DNA from: Adiantum capillus-veneris
Taxonomy: Eukaryota; Streptophyta; Polypodiopsida; Polypodiales; Pteridaceae
DNA length: 64,000 nt
Reading direction: 5' to 3'
Assembly: GCA_014529385.2 (NCBI GenBank)
Contig: CM043961.1
Location: 16,288,478 to 16,352,477, forward strand
Part shown: positions 20,797 to 31,189 of the stretch, in pieces
How the letters are laid out: every line of letters begins with the position of its first letter
How positions within the stretch are numbered: position 1 is the stretch's first letter
Translations under genes and position numbers: made by a program
The notes under the pieces: generated by a model
The model's database searches: none
Told to the model about the DNA's origin: nothing
Seen by the model: the letters and a program-made list of their open reading frames with translations, nothing else

Positions 20797-23700
20797 TTAC
20801 ATTCTTGTGCTTACTATAAACATTTCTTCAGGTAAAAGTAAGCTTGAATCCTCAAAAAGAGGATTAGTGAAGGACCAAGTTGGCATTGAAGGTTTCTTTT
20901 GCCATACCTGTTTTATCATCTTTGAATCTGCATTCGTGTTGGTTGGGTTGCCCTTGTTTGACTGTGAAGACTCCATTGGTTGTTGATTCTCCAATTAGGC
21001 ATGTTGATAGAAGTCTTTGATGTTGTTGGAGGCCTTTGTTCACTTTTGGCATCTGGCTTTTGACTAAAAGCATTGGAAGACTTAGGAATCCAAACCTCTT
21101 GATGACCTTTGTAACTCCTTTGTTGACTTTGTTGAGCTTTAGGTCTTGCTGAGATCTTCAGGCAAGTTTGGTGTAGTTGCAGTTGGCTTGTGGTTGACTG
21201 GTAGCCAAATCTTTGTATACCTTGTGTAGAATCCTTGTCCAAGAAGAACATTCTTTGAGATCCATATTTGTTCTGTATCCTTTTGTGAGCCATGGTAGAC
21301 TTCAACATCATTCAATGTTGTTCTGTTGTATACGTGCTTCTTAGGTATCCTAGGATATTGTTGAGGTTGATACCTTGTGGGCCTCCTTTCTTGGGAGGGA
21401 CTTGAAGTTACTTCATATGCTCTAACCTGTGGTTTTGGCACCCATATCTATCTGTTATCTCCATAGTACTCCTGTGCCTTTAAGCTCCATTGTGATGCTA
21501 TCCATCCGACGTGTTTGTCTTTCTGTGTTGATTTCTTGTCCTTAATCCAAACTGGATCATTGACTTTGACTAAATTGCTCGGAACAAACACTTGCTTGAC
21601 TTTCCTTTGCTTTCTTGAGTACTTTGGCTGATATACCTTTGCTTTTCTGGGTGTCTCCTTAGAGGTTTTAGTTGGGTCAGCAATTGACTTTAAGTCTTGC
21701 AAGCCTGACTTGCTTGAAGAAGTTGATCCATGAGGGTTCTTTGATGTAGAGGCATATGCTGTCACATCTTTTGTGCTAATCGGTGGAAGTTCCACTTTAG
21801 CTTTACCTTTGTCTGCAAGATTTTTATTCTTTACCTCGGTGGCATTCTTTGCTCAATAGCTTTTGTGGTTGTTTTTTGCTCTGTTTGATCTGCACTTACT
21901 ATTGTCTAATTTGCTTTCAGCTCTTTTGAAGTTCTAATTGATGGAGATGAATCATCTTCAATAAGATCTGCTTTGATATAAGTCTCCAGCTTAACTGTGC
22001 TTGAGGACCTTGTGCTGTCGTCCGCGGGTGACCAGTCTTGGTTTTCACTCATTCTTTGTTGTCTTTGATGACTGCATCCTGTTTTCATTCTGTATCTCTA
22101 ACATCTTTTGGGCCATTGGCATTCCCATTATGACACCGTCTGGCATATCCTTTGTTGTGATCACGTGGAATTGAGCTATGATGATCTGCGAACCTACTTC
22201 AATGGTAGTGGAGATGATTCCCCAGCATTTTTCTTGTTTGTTTCCTAATATGCTCACAAATTCAGGAGCATCTTCCAGGTGTGGTTGACCACATCTTTTC
22301 CAAGTACGAAAGGACATGAGGTTCTTATCTAGTTGAAAATCTAGCTTTACTTCTTTTGACAGCTTTTCTTCATTCTCTCCAACAATGTTGCACTTGATCA
22401 TCTCAGGATTTCTTTGTTTATTGACTGCTTTTGTTGTGGTAGCGTCCTTTGGTTGAGCTTTATCTGCATCTCCTTTGCTTTGATCACCTGCTTCAATTGA
22501 TGTTGGCTCGTTTTGTTGTAATACTGTACCTTTTTCTTGCAACTGTTGAGAATTGTGTGCCTGCATTTGAGTAACTTTTGATCTTAGAAGATCCACTATA
22601 CTTTCTGGCAGAATCTGTTTCTTCAGAGGAGATTTTGGTGGTGACCTTTGTCTAGCCTTTTGAACTTTAGCTTTCATTGATTTTGACTTTTTTTGTCACC
22701 TGTTCTGGCAGCTTGAGGATTTGCATCATCTTCAGATAGTCTTTGACTTCAGTTGTACCATCCAAATGAGATTGTACAACGTCTTGAACCTACTGAGAAT
22801 CATTGCCATTTGCATCTCGATATGCATATGCGAGCTTGGCCTCATCTACTTGAGCACTATAGGATTTGTCGGTTTTTTACCCTAGCTTGTAGAGATCAAT
22901 TGAACCTTTTGCCCCTGATGATCTTCATAGAAGAAATTTTCTGCAGATTTTGATGGTTTCTGGGTCAATGGGAAACTTCCAACAACCATATGATCTTTCA
23001 ATGGTTTTTGCTTTGAAGGGGTCTGGTGGCTAGAAGTTCTTGGGCTTCTAATTGGTGTAGCATTTTCTGGTACTAGCGCTGAGCTTGATGAATTTGCAGC
23101 TCCCCCCTTCCTAGGATGATCACTATAGCCTGCTTCATTGTGAGAGCTCAAAACTGTCTGGCTCTAGTTGAGTCTCACCTTTTGGGATTATGAAGGTACA
23201 CTTTAGCTAGCACTGTTGACATTTGGTATCTGTAAACCTTCTGCATAGTTTCCTATGTATCTTCGTGAAACATGACAAATTATTCCCCAAGTCAATCTGT
23301 AGATAGCATTATCTTTGCCCTGATATTGTCTATCCCATGGGTCTCCTATGATTTGAGCTTCTGTGATTTCAGGACCCAATGCATCATAGATGCTAGAATC
23401 TCGTCTATATCTACGACTATTTTGGTCAAAGTATATGCTCGTTTGGTCACAACATCGAAGTTTGATTTCCGACGGGGGAGAGTTTGGCTCTGAACAGATT
23501 TTTGGGTTCACTTGGGTAATATCCTTCAACTCTAGAGAGGATGGGCTATAATAGATTCTTTCCTTTGAAATGAACCATCCTTTCTGATCTATCACTGGAC
23601 GCACTTCTATGAGTTGGTATGTGGGCCGTTCAAACACTGGTTGATCCTTTTTGTACAGTTTCCCTTTTTGGTCCACATAGTGTGCATATGAATTATGTGT

Positions 23701-24820
23701 ACCATATAATGCTAACATCATTCTGTTTGATATGTCCCTTAGACTTGTGAATGATTGCACACTTGTGTTAGTGGATGCAAAATCATTTGCAAACCTAACA
23801 GTCTTTTCAACCTTTGGTGATATCTCGACACCTTTACCAAATTCATGCAAGAATTTGTTGTTCAAAAAATCAATTTTAAGCTTTTCAGGTGTCTGTGCAT
23901 CTTTATGGTGACTTTGAACTTGCAGTGTTTTTATTGGGTGCTTCTAATGGTAGTGCAGAATCATTTGATTGCATAAAAAGTGACGAGTTAAATGCACTTA
24001 CATCGAGATTCGCATTTCCAATTTGATTCTAATGGTAGTGCAGAATCATCTGATTGCATAAAAAGTGACGAGTTAAATGCACTTACATAGAGATTCGCAT
24101 TTCCAATTTGCTTTGTATCTTGCTTGGCAGTTGATGTATCCCTGTTGTTAGGATTTCTTGGACAGCCTTCAGGAAAATGTCCACCTTTTCGTCCACAATT
24201 TGAGCAATATGCCATGACTGGTGGTATTTCAACTGTCATGTCAAGCTCTTCCTGAGAAGTTTCTGCTTCTATGCTTGCCAAGTTGTCAGCATCTTCTTTT
24301 AGAACACTGAGCATCAAGCTATAGATTGCTTTATCTTGACCTTTGTATCGTCTTTGGCTTGGTTCTCCAATTAGATTGGCTTCTATTGGTTGATCTGTTG
24401 GATTTCCATTACTGACTCTCGATTGATCTGACCACTGTAATCCATATACAATGACCCTGATTGCATATGCACTAATTGGATGCTTTGCGGGCTTGTGCAG
24501 ATTTTTGGATAGCCATTTGGGTTGACTTTTTGAACTTCTATCTGCACTTCATCTTTGAGCTTGCAATACCTGGCTCCACTAAAGTCTGTGAACATATGGG
24601 AGTTCTCTGAATCTGGTTTTACTCTGATCAGTAGGATCTTGGCTCTTGTGTTGCTTTTGCTATTCATCAAGTATCTATGGCTTTTTGAATCTGTATACAA
24701 GACTTTATCTCCATTGTAGCCATAAAGCTGTAAAATTTTCTCTGTTGCACTTGTACCTGTGTTACTACTGCTACTGGCTTGCTCTGCTGTACTTTAACTC
24801 TCAGCTTGAGATGAGTCCAT
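20797..24820 (-). pseudogene. Large GypA ORF: YxD repeats, zinc knuckle, retropepsin-like domain, WxxK repeats
   Basis: Starts MDSSQAES at 24820 and can be followed in pieces for 4.0 kb. In order: (1) three ~40-residue repeats with a YxD core (LYTDSKSHRY, MFTDFSGARYCKL, LYMDYSGQINR) ending IGEPSQRRYKGQDKAIYSL; (2) a zinc knuckle CSNCGRKGGHFPEGC with C-x2-C-x5-H-x4-C spacing, near 24200; (3) a second set of the three repeats (YVDQKGKLYKK, FISKERIYY, YFDQNSRRYRR) ending IGDPWDRQYQGKDNAIYRL (23.7-23.3 kb); (4) a low-complexity Ser/Lys linker; (5) a retropepsin-like stretch GIISTTIEVGSQIIIAQFHVI then DGVIMGMPMAQKM near 22150, with D-K-N where D-T-G is expected; (6) W-x-x-K motifs (VWIKDKK, IWVPKPQ, IWISKN, VWQKKP) at 21.6-20.8 kb. 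Stops and frameshifts are spread throughout. I do not recognise a known Gag. A role in packaging is only a guess from the zinc knuckle. Confidence 0.65.
23942..24110. repeat. 85-bp tandem duplication in the GypA ORF
   Basis: Copies begin TTCTAATGGTAGTGCAGAAT at 23942 and 24027 and differ at only a few bases. 85 is not a multiple of 3, so the ORF is frameshifted here. Confidence 0.93.
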
Positions 24821-25330
24821 GTTGACTAGTTCTGTAAAACCTGTCTCCTAGTAGCAGACTTTGATATTGATTAGCAAAAAAAAATTCTGCTCAAGTTTGA
24901 TAAGGCTGCCTTTGCCGAAGTACTTTTGGTAGTCGATTTCTCTTCAACTCACAAGAGTTGATTAACTCTAGCTCGAAAGTGTCAGAATTGATTGCGGCCT
25001 TTGAAATGATGAAAATCTAGGCCTTGAATAACCTAACCTGCAGATTAGATTATTATCCGTTTTTTCCACTTGACTTGAATTCAACTCTTGTCAAGCTCCC
25101 AATTCTTTGCCTGCAACCTGGTTCTTCAATCTGAGCTAAGTGAGTCAGCAATTGAGATTTCCAAATTCTACCCTTGCAAGGAGCTTAAAGGACTAATCTG
25201 CAACTTGAAACTGAGTTAAGAGGTACCAATTTGGATCCGATGGAACCCAAAATTGACCAGTGGCCTTGTATTATGTTGTTCTAGCACTGTACAAGCTCAA
25301 AAGTCCAAAATCTTGTTTCTAAGGTTCAAA

Positions 25331-27260
25331 AGTAAATAATCCCGATTATTTACTTTTCTCAGTTTCTACACTTTTTAGGCTCGTTTTGCCAAGTATTTAC
25401 CTTGTCGTGGTCTTTGGACAAGTTTGGTTGAGTTTGATTAAGATTTGTCCAAGTTATCAAAATTGTTTAGTGTCCGCAGAGTCTGATTCCCAGAATCTGG
25501 CTTAATTCTCAATTTTATGATCCAAATTTCACCAAATTTGATTTGTGGAGTCTACTTGATGTGCTTGACCCTGTGGTATATTCAGTTGTACAAAATTTCT
25601 CAATTATGGAGAAAAAGTAAATAATCGCGATTATTTACTCTAGTTTTTTTTTTTGTGAGCTTTTTTTTTCAAAAGTAAGTAATTGCGATTATTTACTTTT
25701 GGTGATTTTTGGTCATCTGAGCATGTACACTTGTTTAACACATCAAGATAAGCCTATGAGTCAAGTTTCACTGAATTTAAACAAGATTTACCAAGTCATA
25801 CTCAAGTTCTCCACATTTAGTACAGATTTTAGTTTTTATCAAGGTTTTGGTTTGTTTTGTGATCCAAATCTTTTGTGCCTTTACAAAAGTTGTTTGTACA
25901 CATGTAATGAATCACTGGTATCAACCTTGATCAGTTTTGAGCCAAAAGTTTATAATCACGATTATTAACTTTTGACGACCTAAAATGACAACTTTTTTCA
26001 ACTTTTTCCCTAAACAGTCTTTTTATGATCTCTTTTGAGCCTATGAATCAAGTTAAAACTTAATTTGGACAAGATTCATAAACTCAGACTCAATTTTTCG
26101 ACATTCAGTCAAGTTTCAGTTTTTAGCAAGTTTTTGGCATGTTTTGTGATCCAAATCTTTTGTGCCTTTACAAAAGTTGTTTGTACACATGTAATGAATC
26201 ACTCGTATCAACCTTGATCAGTTTTGAGCCAAAAGTTCATAATCGCGATTATTAACTTTTGACCTAAAATGAAAACTTTTTTCAACTTTTTCAAAGGAGA
26301 GTCTTTTTATGATTTATTTTGAGCCTATGAATCAAGTAAAAACTTAATTTGGACAAGATTCATCAAGTTTGTCAACTGTTTCGTGTCCGCAGACTTTGAT
26401 TTCAAGAATCTGGCTTAAATCTCACTTTTGTGATCCAAATTTCACCAAAATTGATTTGTGGGGTCTACTTGCTATGCTTGACCTTGTGGTATGCCCAAAT
26501 ATGCAAGACTGCCAATTTTTGGAGCAGATGTAAATAATCGCGATTATTTACTCTGACAAATTTTTTGCAAGTTTTTGTCCCAATCTTGACACAGATCTAT
26601 TAAGCACCTCAAGTTAAGGTCTCTAGCCAAGTTTCATCAAGTTTGGACAACTTTTGGTCTAATGGTCATCAGTTTTCTGTCCGTAGACTGACTTTGCAAA
26701 TTTGGTCACAATTTTCAATCCAATGATCCAAATCTTACCAAATTTGGTTTGTGGGCTTATTACAACATGGTAAAACTAGTGGTATGTTGACTTGGTCAAA
26801 AAAGTTGAAAAATAGGGCAGATGTAAATAATCGCGATTATTTACAACTGACAAATTTTTTCATCTTTTTGATCATTTGAGCATGTACACATGTTTATCAC
26901 ATCAATATAAACCTATATATCAAGTTTCATCAAGTTTGGACAAATTTTTTTTCAATTCTCACTCAAGATTCAAAAAAATCATTACAAACTTTAGTTTTTA
27001 CGCAGTTTTTGGTCAGTTTAGTGATCCAAATCTTTTGGGCCTTTACAAAAGTTGTTTGTACATATGCAATGAGTCAATGGTATGAACCTTGGTCAATTTG
27101 GAGCAGAAAGTTAATAATCGCAATTATTAACTTTTGGCCCAAACTGAACACTTTTTGGAACTTTTTCATTGGACAGTCTTTTCATGATCTATTTTAAGCC
27201 TATAAATCAAGTCAAAACTTAATTTGGCCTAAAATGCCAAGAAAAAGTAAATAATCTGAG
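25331..27260. repeat. Tandem array (~285-bp unit) carrying a 24-bp palindrome
   Basis: The palindrome is AGTAAATAATCG followed by its exact reverse complement. It is perfect at 25616-25639, with variants at 25331, 25674, 25947, 26234, 26529, 26822, 27109 and a half copy at 27246. Spacing is 285, 58, 273, 287, 295, 293, 287 and 137 bp. The DNA between copies is also repeated, for example GTGATCCAAATCTTTTG followed by GCCTTTACAAAAGTTGTTTG near 25860, 26150 and 27020, but it has diverged more than the palindrome. The array sits between PBS and ORF of GypA. Confidence 0.9.
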
Positions 27261-27796
27261 TTTTGACAAACTTTTGAAAATTTTACCTCAAAGTGTCCTT
27301 GAGCTTAACCTCTGGTTCATACAACTTTTAGGCTTACTGTCCAGTTGGATTGACTGGTTTGGAGTCTTTTCGTGCTATTTCTAGCCGTAGATTTGAAACT
27401 CTGCAACTTCACATAAATAACTCACAGATGATTTGTTTAGAGTGAGGATTCAACTGAAATCCACCTCGGATCCTACTTACCCTACTCCTAGATTCTCATG
27501 CAATGGAGTTGTGGAAAGTGTCCACAAACACTAGTTTTCTTGTTTTTTATGGTTTCTTGAGCATTGATTTTAAGACTTGTCTCGACTTTCAATCATTCTC
27601 CAAATCCTAATCTAAATCTACAATCCTAAAGACACTCGGCAAGTACGATTACTTCCAAGCTACCTCTACATAGCAAAAGACGATAATCTTAAGCTATGCG
27701 GTTTCTAAAAGAAAGTTTTACTCTAGGTGAACCTAGAGGAAGTTAAAGGACAATTACACAAGACGCTCGTGTTTTCTCTAGTTTAGGTCTATTCGT
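27261..27796. other. GypA leader next to the PBS
   Basis: Non-coding. Its last 80 bp resemble the corresponding GypB leader (both have GCTCGTGTTTTC/T...CTAGTTTAGGTC before the PBS). Confidence 0.6.
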
Positions 27797-27813
27797 CCCC
27801 GGCAGCGGCGCCA
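27797..27813 (-). promoter_or_regulatory. Primer-binding site of GypA, tRNA-Asp type
   Basis: Minus strand TGGCGCCGCTGCCGGGG, one mismatch from the complement of the 3' end of plant tRNA-Asp(GUC) as I know it. Two bases separate it from the LTR, as in GypB. Confidence 0.82.
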
Positions 27814-27815
27814 AA

Positions 27816-28826
27816 CGTGGGACGCATGTCTAACCTCACCATCCTATCTTATTGCAGTATTAGCGAGAACCATGATTAATTTGTCAAACCATGGGACGAA
27901 GCTGACTCGACTAGTGCATAGAGGCTACAAGAGGTTGTCAATATCTTGGAAAACAACTAACAACTCATATCTAACTCAAGCTACACTCAAGTGACTGAAA
28001 TCACCAAGAGCCAATCGCTCATCGACAAACAATTCACATTCGTTACAGCATCAAATAAAATCCAAACGTAATGAAACTTCTAGGACAAGTTTATAATACC
28101 GTCTAAGAACACATGCCTATGGCCTCAAATCCCACTTTAGGTCAAGTTCCAAAATCGCGATTATTAACAGCTGTGGATTTTTGACCTAGTCGTTTTCGAC
28201 CCAGAATTTATCTAAATGCTTAGCAATGATGTCCCATACCCCGCCTATACTTAGTTTTTTATTTAAACATGTAAATTCCTATTTATGATGAAATTAGGCC
28301 ACGGGTCGGCGACGCCAAAAGCTATGAAATACTGTGAATGGATTACGTCAATGCGTAGAGCTCTTACCTGCGGTTGCAATGCAACAAACGCATTCTCAAT
28401 GTGACAATCGGGGAGGGAGTAGGAAGTGTGCGAAGGAGAGAAGTGAGCGCCGTTTGCTCATGTTGTGTATTTCTTATCCAAAAACTTAATAAAATCTTCA
28501 CAAAGTTGGCTTTTATACCTTAGCCAAGGTCTAAAATGTGTAATGTCCGGCGCCCAAGACCTTTGAGACACACTTATTGTATCTGCAACCTAGGTACAAT
28601 AACTGACCTGTTCTTTACAACTTGGAACTCCCATTGAGCCCGTAACACATTAAAATATTACAATGGCTTGAAATAAATCGGGAATTTACAATACGTGACC
28701 ATTTTGGAAAAATATGGAAAATGTGTAACTCCAATCTTTCCTGCTTCTTCACTTTGATCTTCGATGTGCATCCATACGTCTTCAGTCTTGAGCAGCTTCT
28801 GTTAACTGATGTTGACTCAGTTAACA
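27816..28826 (-). repeat. 5' LTR of GypA
   Basis: 1011 bp, aligned end to end with 18804-19813. The 3' terminal dinucleotide on the minus strand is CG here rather than CA, a single substitution. Confidence 0.9.
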
Positions 28827-29460
28827 AAGGGATTCAAATCCAAAATGATAAACAACTTCTTATTAAGATGTTTGCTGATGACTCTTTACGCTTCCTCCAA
28901 GCAGAAGGTGACAATGTTAAAAAAGCCTTGGAGATTGTCTAGGTGTTTGCCACAACATGAGGGTCTCAATGAAACATCGAAAAGTCAAGACTTATCTTCT
29001 TGTCATAGGAAGAGTATTTTGATCCCTCATTCAAGAGGTTGTTAAGAGAGGTAACATCTTCCGTTACTTCAGGGTTTCCGTTGGGGAAGGAATTACACAA
29101 AAGACAACTTTTGACTAGATTCAAGAGAAAATTAAGAAGAAAATGAAGCGTTGGGAGTTCATCCTAACTCCTTTCCACTGCAGAGCGTCAATAACTATTA
29201 CCTTCTTCATGTTGTATATCACCTTCACGTCACCATTCTTGCGATTATCTATAAGAAAAAAAATGGAACCCCTTTTTGAAGCCAATCAAGGAATTTTTGT
29301 GGAGAAATAAATTGACAGCAGGCAAACCATGGCAATGAGTAAAATGGGAGGCTATTGCTAAGCCTAAAGCTCAAGGTGGACTGGGCATCCTTCACCCTGT
29401 CACTCATGATCTGACATTATGTGATAAATTGTTATGTACCCTTGCCAGCTAAGAGTGATG
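28827..29460 (+). pseudogene. LINE reverse transcriptase, right half
   Basis: Continues the protein cut at 18803: KGIQIQNDKQLLIKMFADDS (the F-A-D-D catalytic box), FLQAEGDNVKKALEIV, then FRYLGFPLGKE, WEFILTPFPLQSVNNYYLLHVVYHL, FLWRN and KWEAIAKPKAQGGLGILHP, which are usual plant LINE RT/thumb motifs. Frameshifts and stops are present. The first five bases are the GypA target duplication. Confidence 0.88.
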
Positions 29461-29632
29461 GTGTACCCTTAGGCTCTTGATACACACCTTTTAAAGCTCT
29501 ATTAGTGTTTTTGTTTAGTTAGTTTCTTTATTTTTATGCAAGCCTTTTATCAGATTCACAATGATGTAACTCTTTGGTCTCATAGGTCATTTTGGCCTTT
29601 AGAAGACATTAATATAACATTTAATTATATAG

Positions 29633-29697
<65 letters not shown>
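29461..29697 (+). repeat. LINE 3' end with (TC)n tail
   Basis: Non-coding, ends in TC repeats 29636-29697. The segment just before it (GGTCTCATAGGTCATTTTGGCCTTTA region at 29576) recurs before the TC tract at 30951. Confidence 0.6.
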
Positions 29698-29701
<4 letters not shown>

Positions 29702-30065
29702 CCGAAAGCTATGTAGCTTCCAAACCCTAAACTTCCTCTTCTGCTTGTCTCCGCCTGAGCGAGGGTGGCCCTGTGGGGGGGGGCGTTAATGCATGAACCC
29801 TGCCCAAGGCCCGAGCTCAACTTTGTGATGCGTCCAAGCCTGTTGTCTGCTCCTGCCGACCCAAAACAACTGCGATCTCGTATCGACTTCAACTGCACCC
29901 TCGTGTCAAATGCTTGCTCCAACTACACAGAGCAGAGCTTCATACACCTAAGACTTCTTTGCTACTGACTACACTGAAAGCTCCTGTGATGCCAACTACA
30001 CAAAGCCCTAAGCCTTCACAGAGCACCCCAAAGCTTCTCATAAGCCTAAGTCATTTTTTGTCCGA

Positions 30066-30750
30066 GTGCCTACCATGGCGGCTACTCGGGCTTCATCTCG
30101 AGGAAATCGCACATTCGTCGGGGTCGTAGCAACACCCCCAAAGGTTAACAACATGGTTCGTCTTCAAAATGAAGTCAAAAGACTTTGCAAGGAAAACAAA
30201 GACTTGAAGGAAAGACTCGTAGCCATCGAGTCTCGACTTAGCGCAGTGAAGAACTCCAAGAAGGAAGAGATGGAACAGATGGAAATCAAGCTCAACAAAT
30301 AAAAAACGAAGGTAGAAACCAAGGTCAAGACTCAAGTGCAAGATGCCATCTTTCGCAAAGTCGAAGATCGTGTGGTGTTTACGCTACATGAACGACATTG
30401 ACAAGATGACATCACTCTCAATGTTTGCATTGGCGGGCTTCCAAGCGACTGGCAAGGAGAGGGGGACCTCGCATCCAAACTACAACCCACATGGTACAAT
30501 GGGATTTAGGAACAATCACCACTCTTGCTCACGAGCATCACACCAATCATGCAATCATGATTCCTCACCTTCAAAACAAAAGTGGATTGAGTCAAGCTCC
30601 TTGAGCAATCGAGGCTTCTCAAGGACACAAAAATCTGGTTTGCTGAAGATCTCAGACCCACCCAACTCAAGCAGAAGAAGGACGAACTTCAAAAGATGTG
30701 AGAAGCGCGCATAACAGGGAATAATGGGCAGTATATTGAGGAGGTAAAGC
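30066..30750 (+). pseudogene. LINE ORF1-like remnant
   Basis: MPTMAATRASSRGNRTFVGV then a clear coiled coil (NMVRLQNEVKRLCKENKDLKERLVAIESRLSAV and following K/E-rich heptads, 30150-30300). After stops and frameshifts come NVCIGGLPSDWQGEGDLASKL near 30425 and LKDTKIWFAEDLRPTQLKQKKDELQKM near 30610-30700. Coiled coil followed by an RRM-like segment is the layout of L1-type ORF1 RNA-binding proteins. The family call is by pattern, not by search. Confidence 0.6.
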
Positions 30751-30946
30751 CATCATCCAGGAGTTTTTAACTCCTAGACCGGCTCCCTCCTCATCACCTA
30801 CCCCAACTTAGGTCACTCCACCTTATCTTCAATTTCCCCCCCCTCAATGGACCCTCAGTCCTTAACTGATATGTATCAGATGGAATCATTTGTAATGTTT
30901 TGTTTCTGGTCCCATAGGTCATATATGACCTTCGTGGATGATAATT

Positions 30947-30950
<4 letters not shown>

Positions 30951-30997
<47 letters not shown>
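30951..30997. repeat. (CT)n microsatellite at LINE-like 3' end
   Basis: Pure CT, preceded by CTGGTCCCATAGGTCATATA, which matches the segment preceding the TC tract at 29636. Confidence 0.9.
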
Positions 30998-30999
<2 letters not shown>

Positions 31000-31189
31000 G
31001 TCGTAGCTTGGCACTACTCAATAGCCTATCGATGGCATCTCCCTCAATCTTGGTGCTACTCTTTTCCCCCATACATGATGTGTAGGCTTGTGGGGGGTGT
31101 TAAGCCCTCAATCTAGCCCAATCTCTCTATATCTAGCTCACGGTGTGTCTGGTGTGAGGGGAAAAGAAGGGACCATGTAATGTCTATGC

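Larger units (their letters stand above)
18804..28826 (-). mobile_element. Non-autonomous LTR retrotransposon GypA
   Basis: Complete 10.0-kb insertion in the LINE: a 5-bp duplication AAGGG on both sides, LTRs of about 1010 bp at each end, a polypurine tract inside the left LTR and a tRNA-Asp type PBS inside the right LTR. The element therefore reads on the minus strand. There is no reverse transcriptase, RNase H or integrase. The internal region holds a palindrome-bearing tandem array (25.3-27.3 kb) and one long decayed ORF (20.8-24.8 kb). The LTRs are related to those of GypB, which has pol, so GypB-like elements are the likely helper (inference). The two LTRs differ by very roughly 5%, so the insertion is not recent. 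Confidence 0.9.

Noticed and set aside
25331-27260. Regularly spaced palindromes suggesting a CRISPR-like array
   Set aside because: Spacing is ~285 bp, the intervening DNA is itself repeated, and the context is a plant LTR element.
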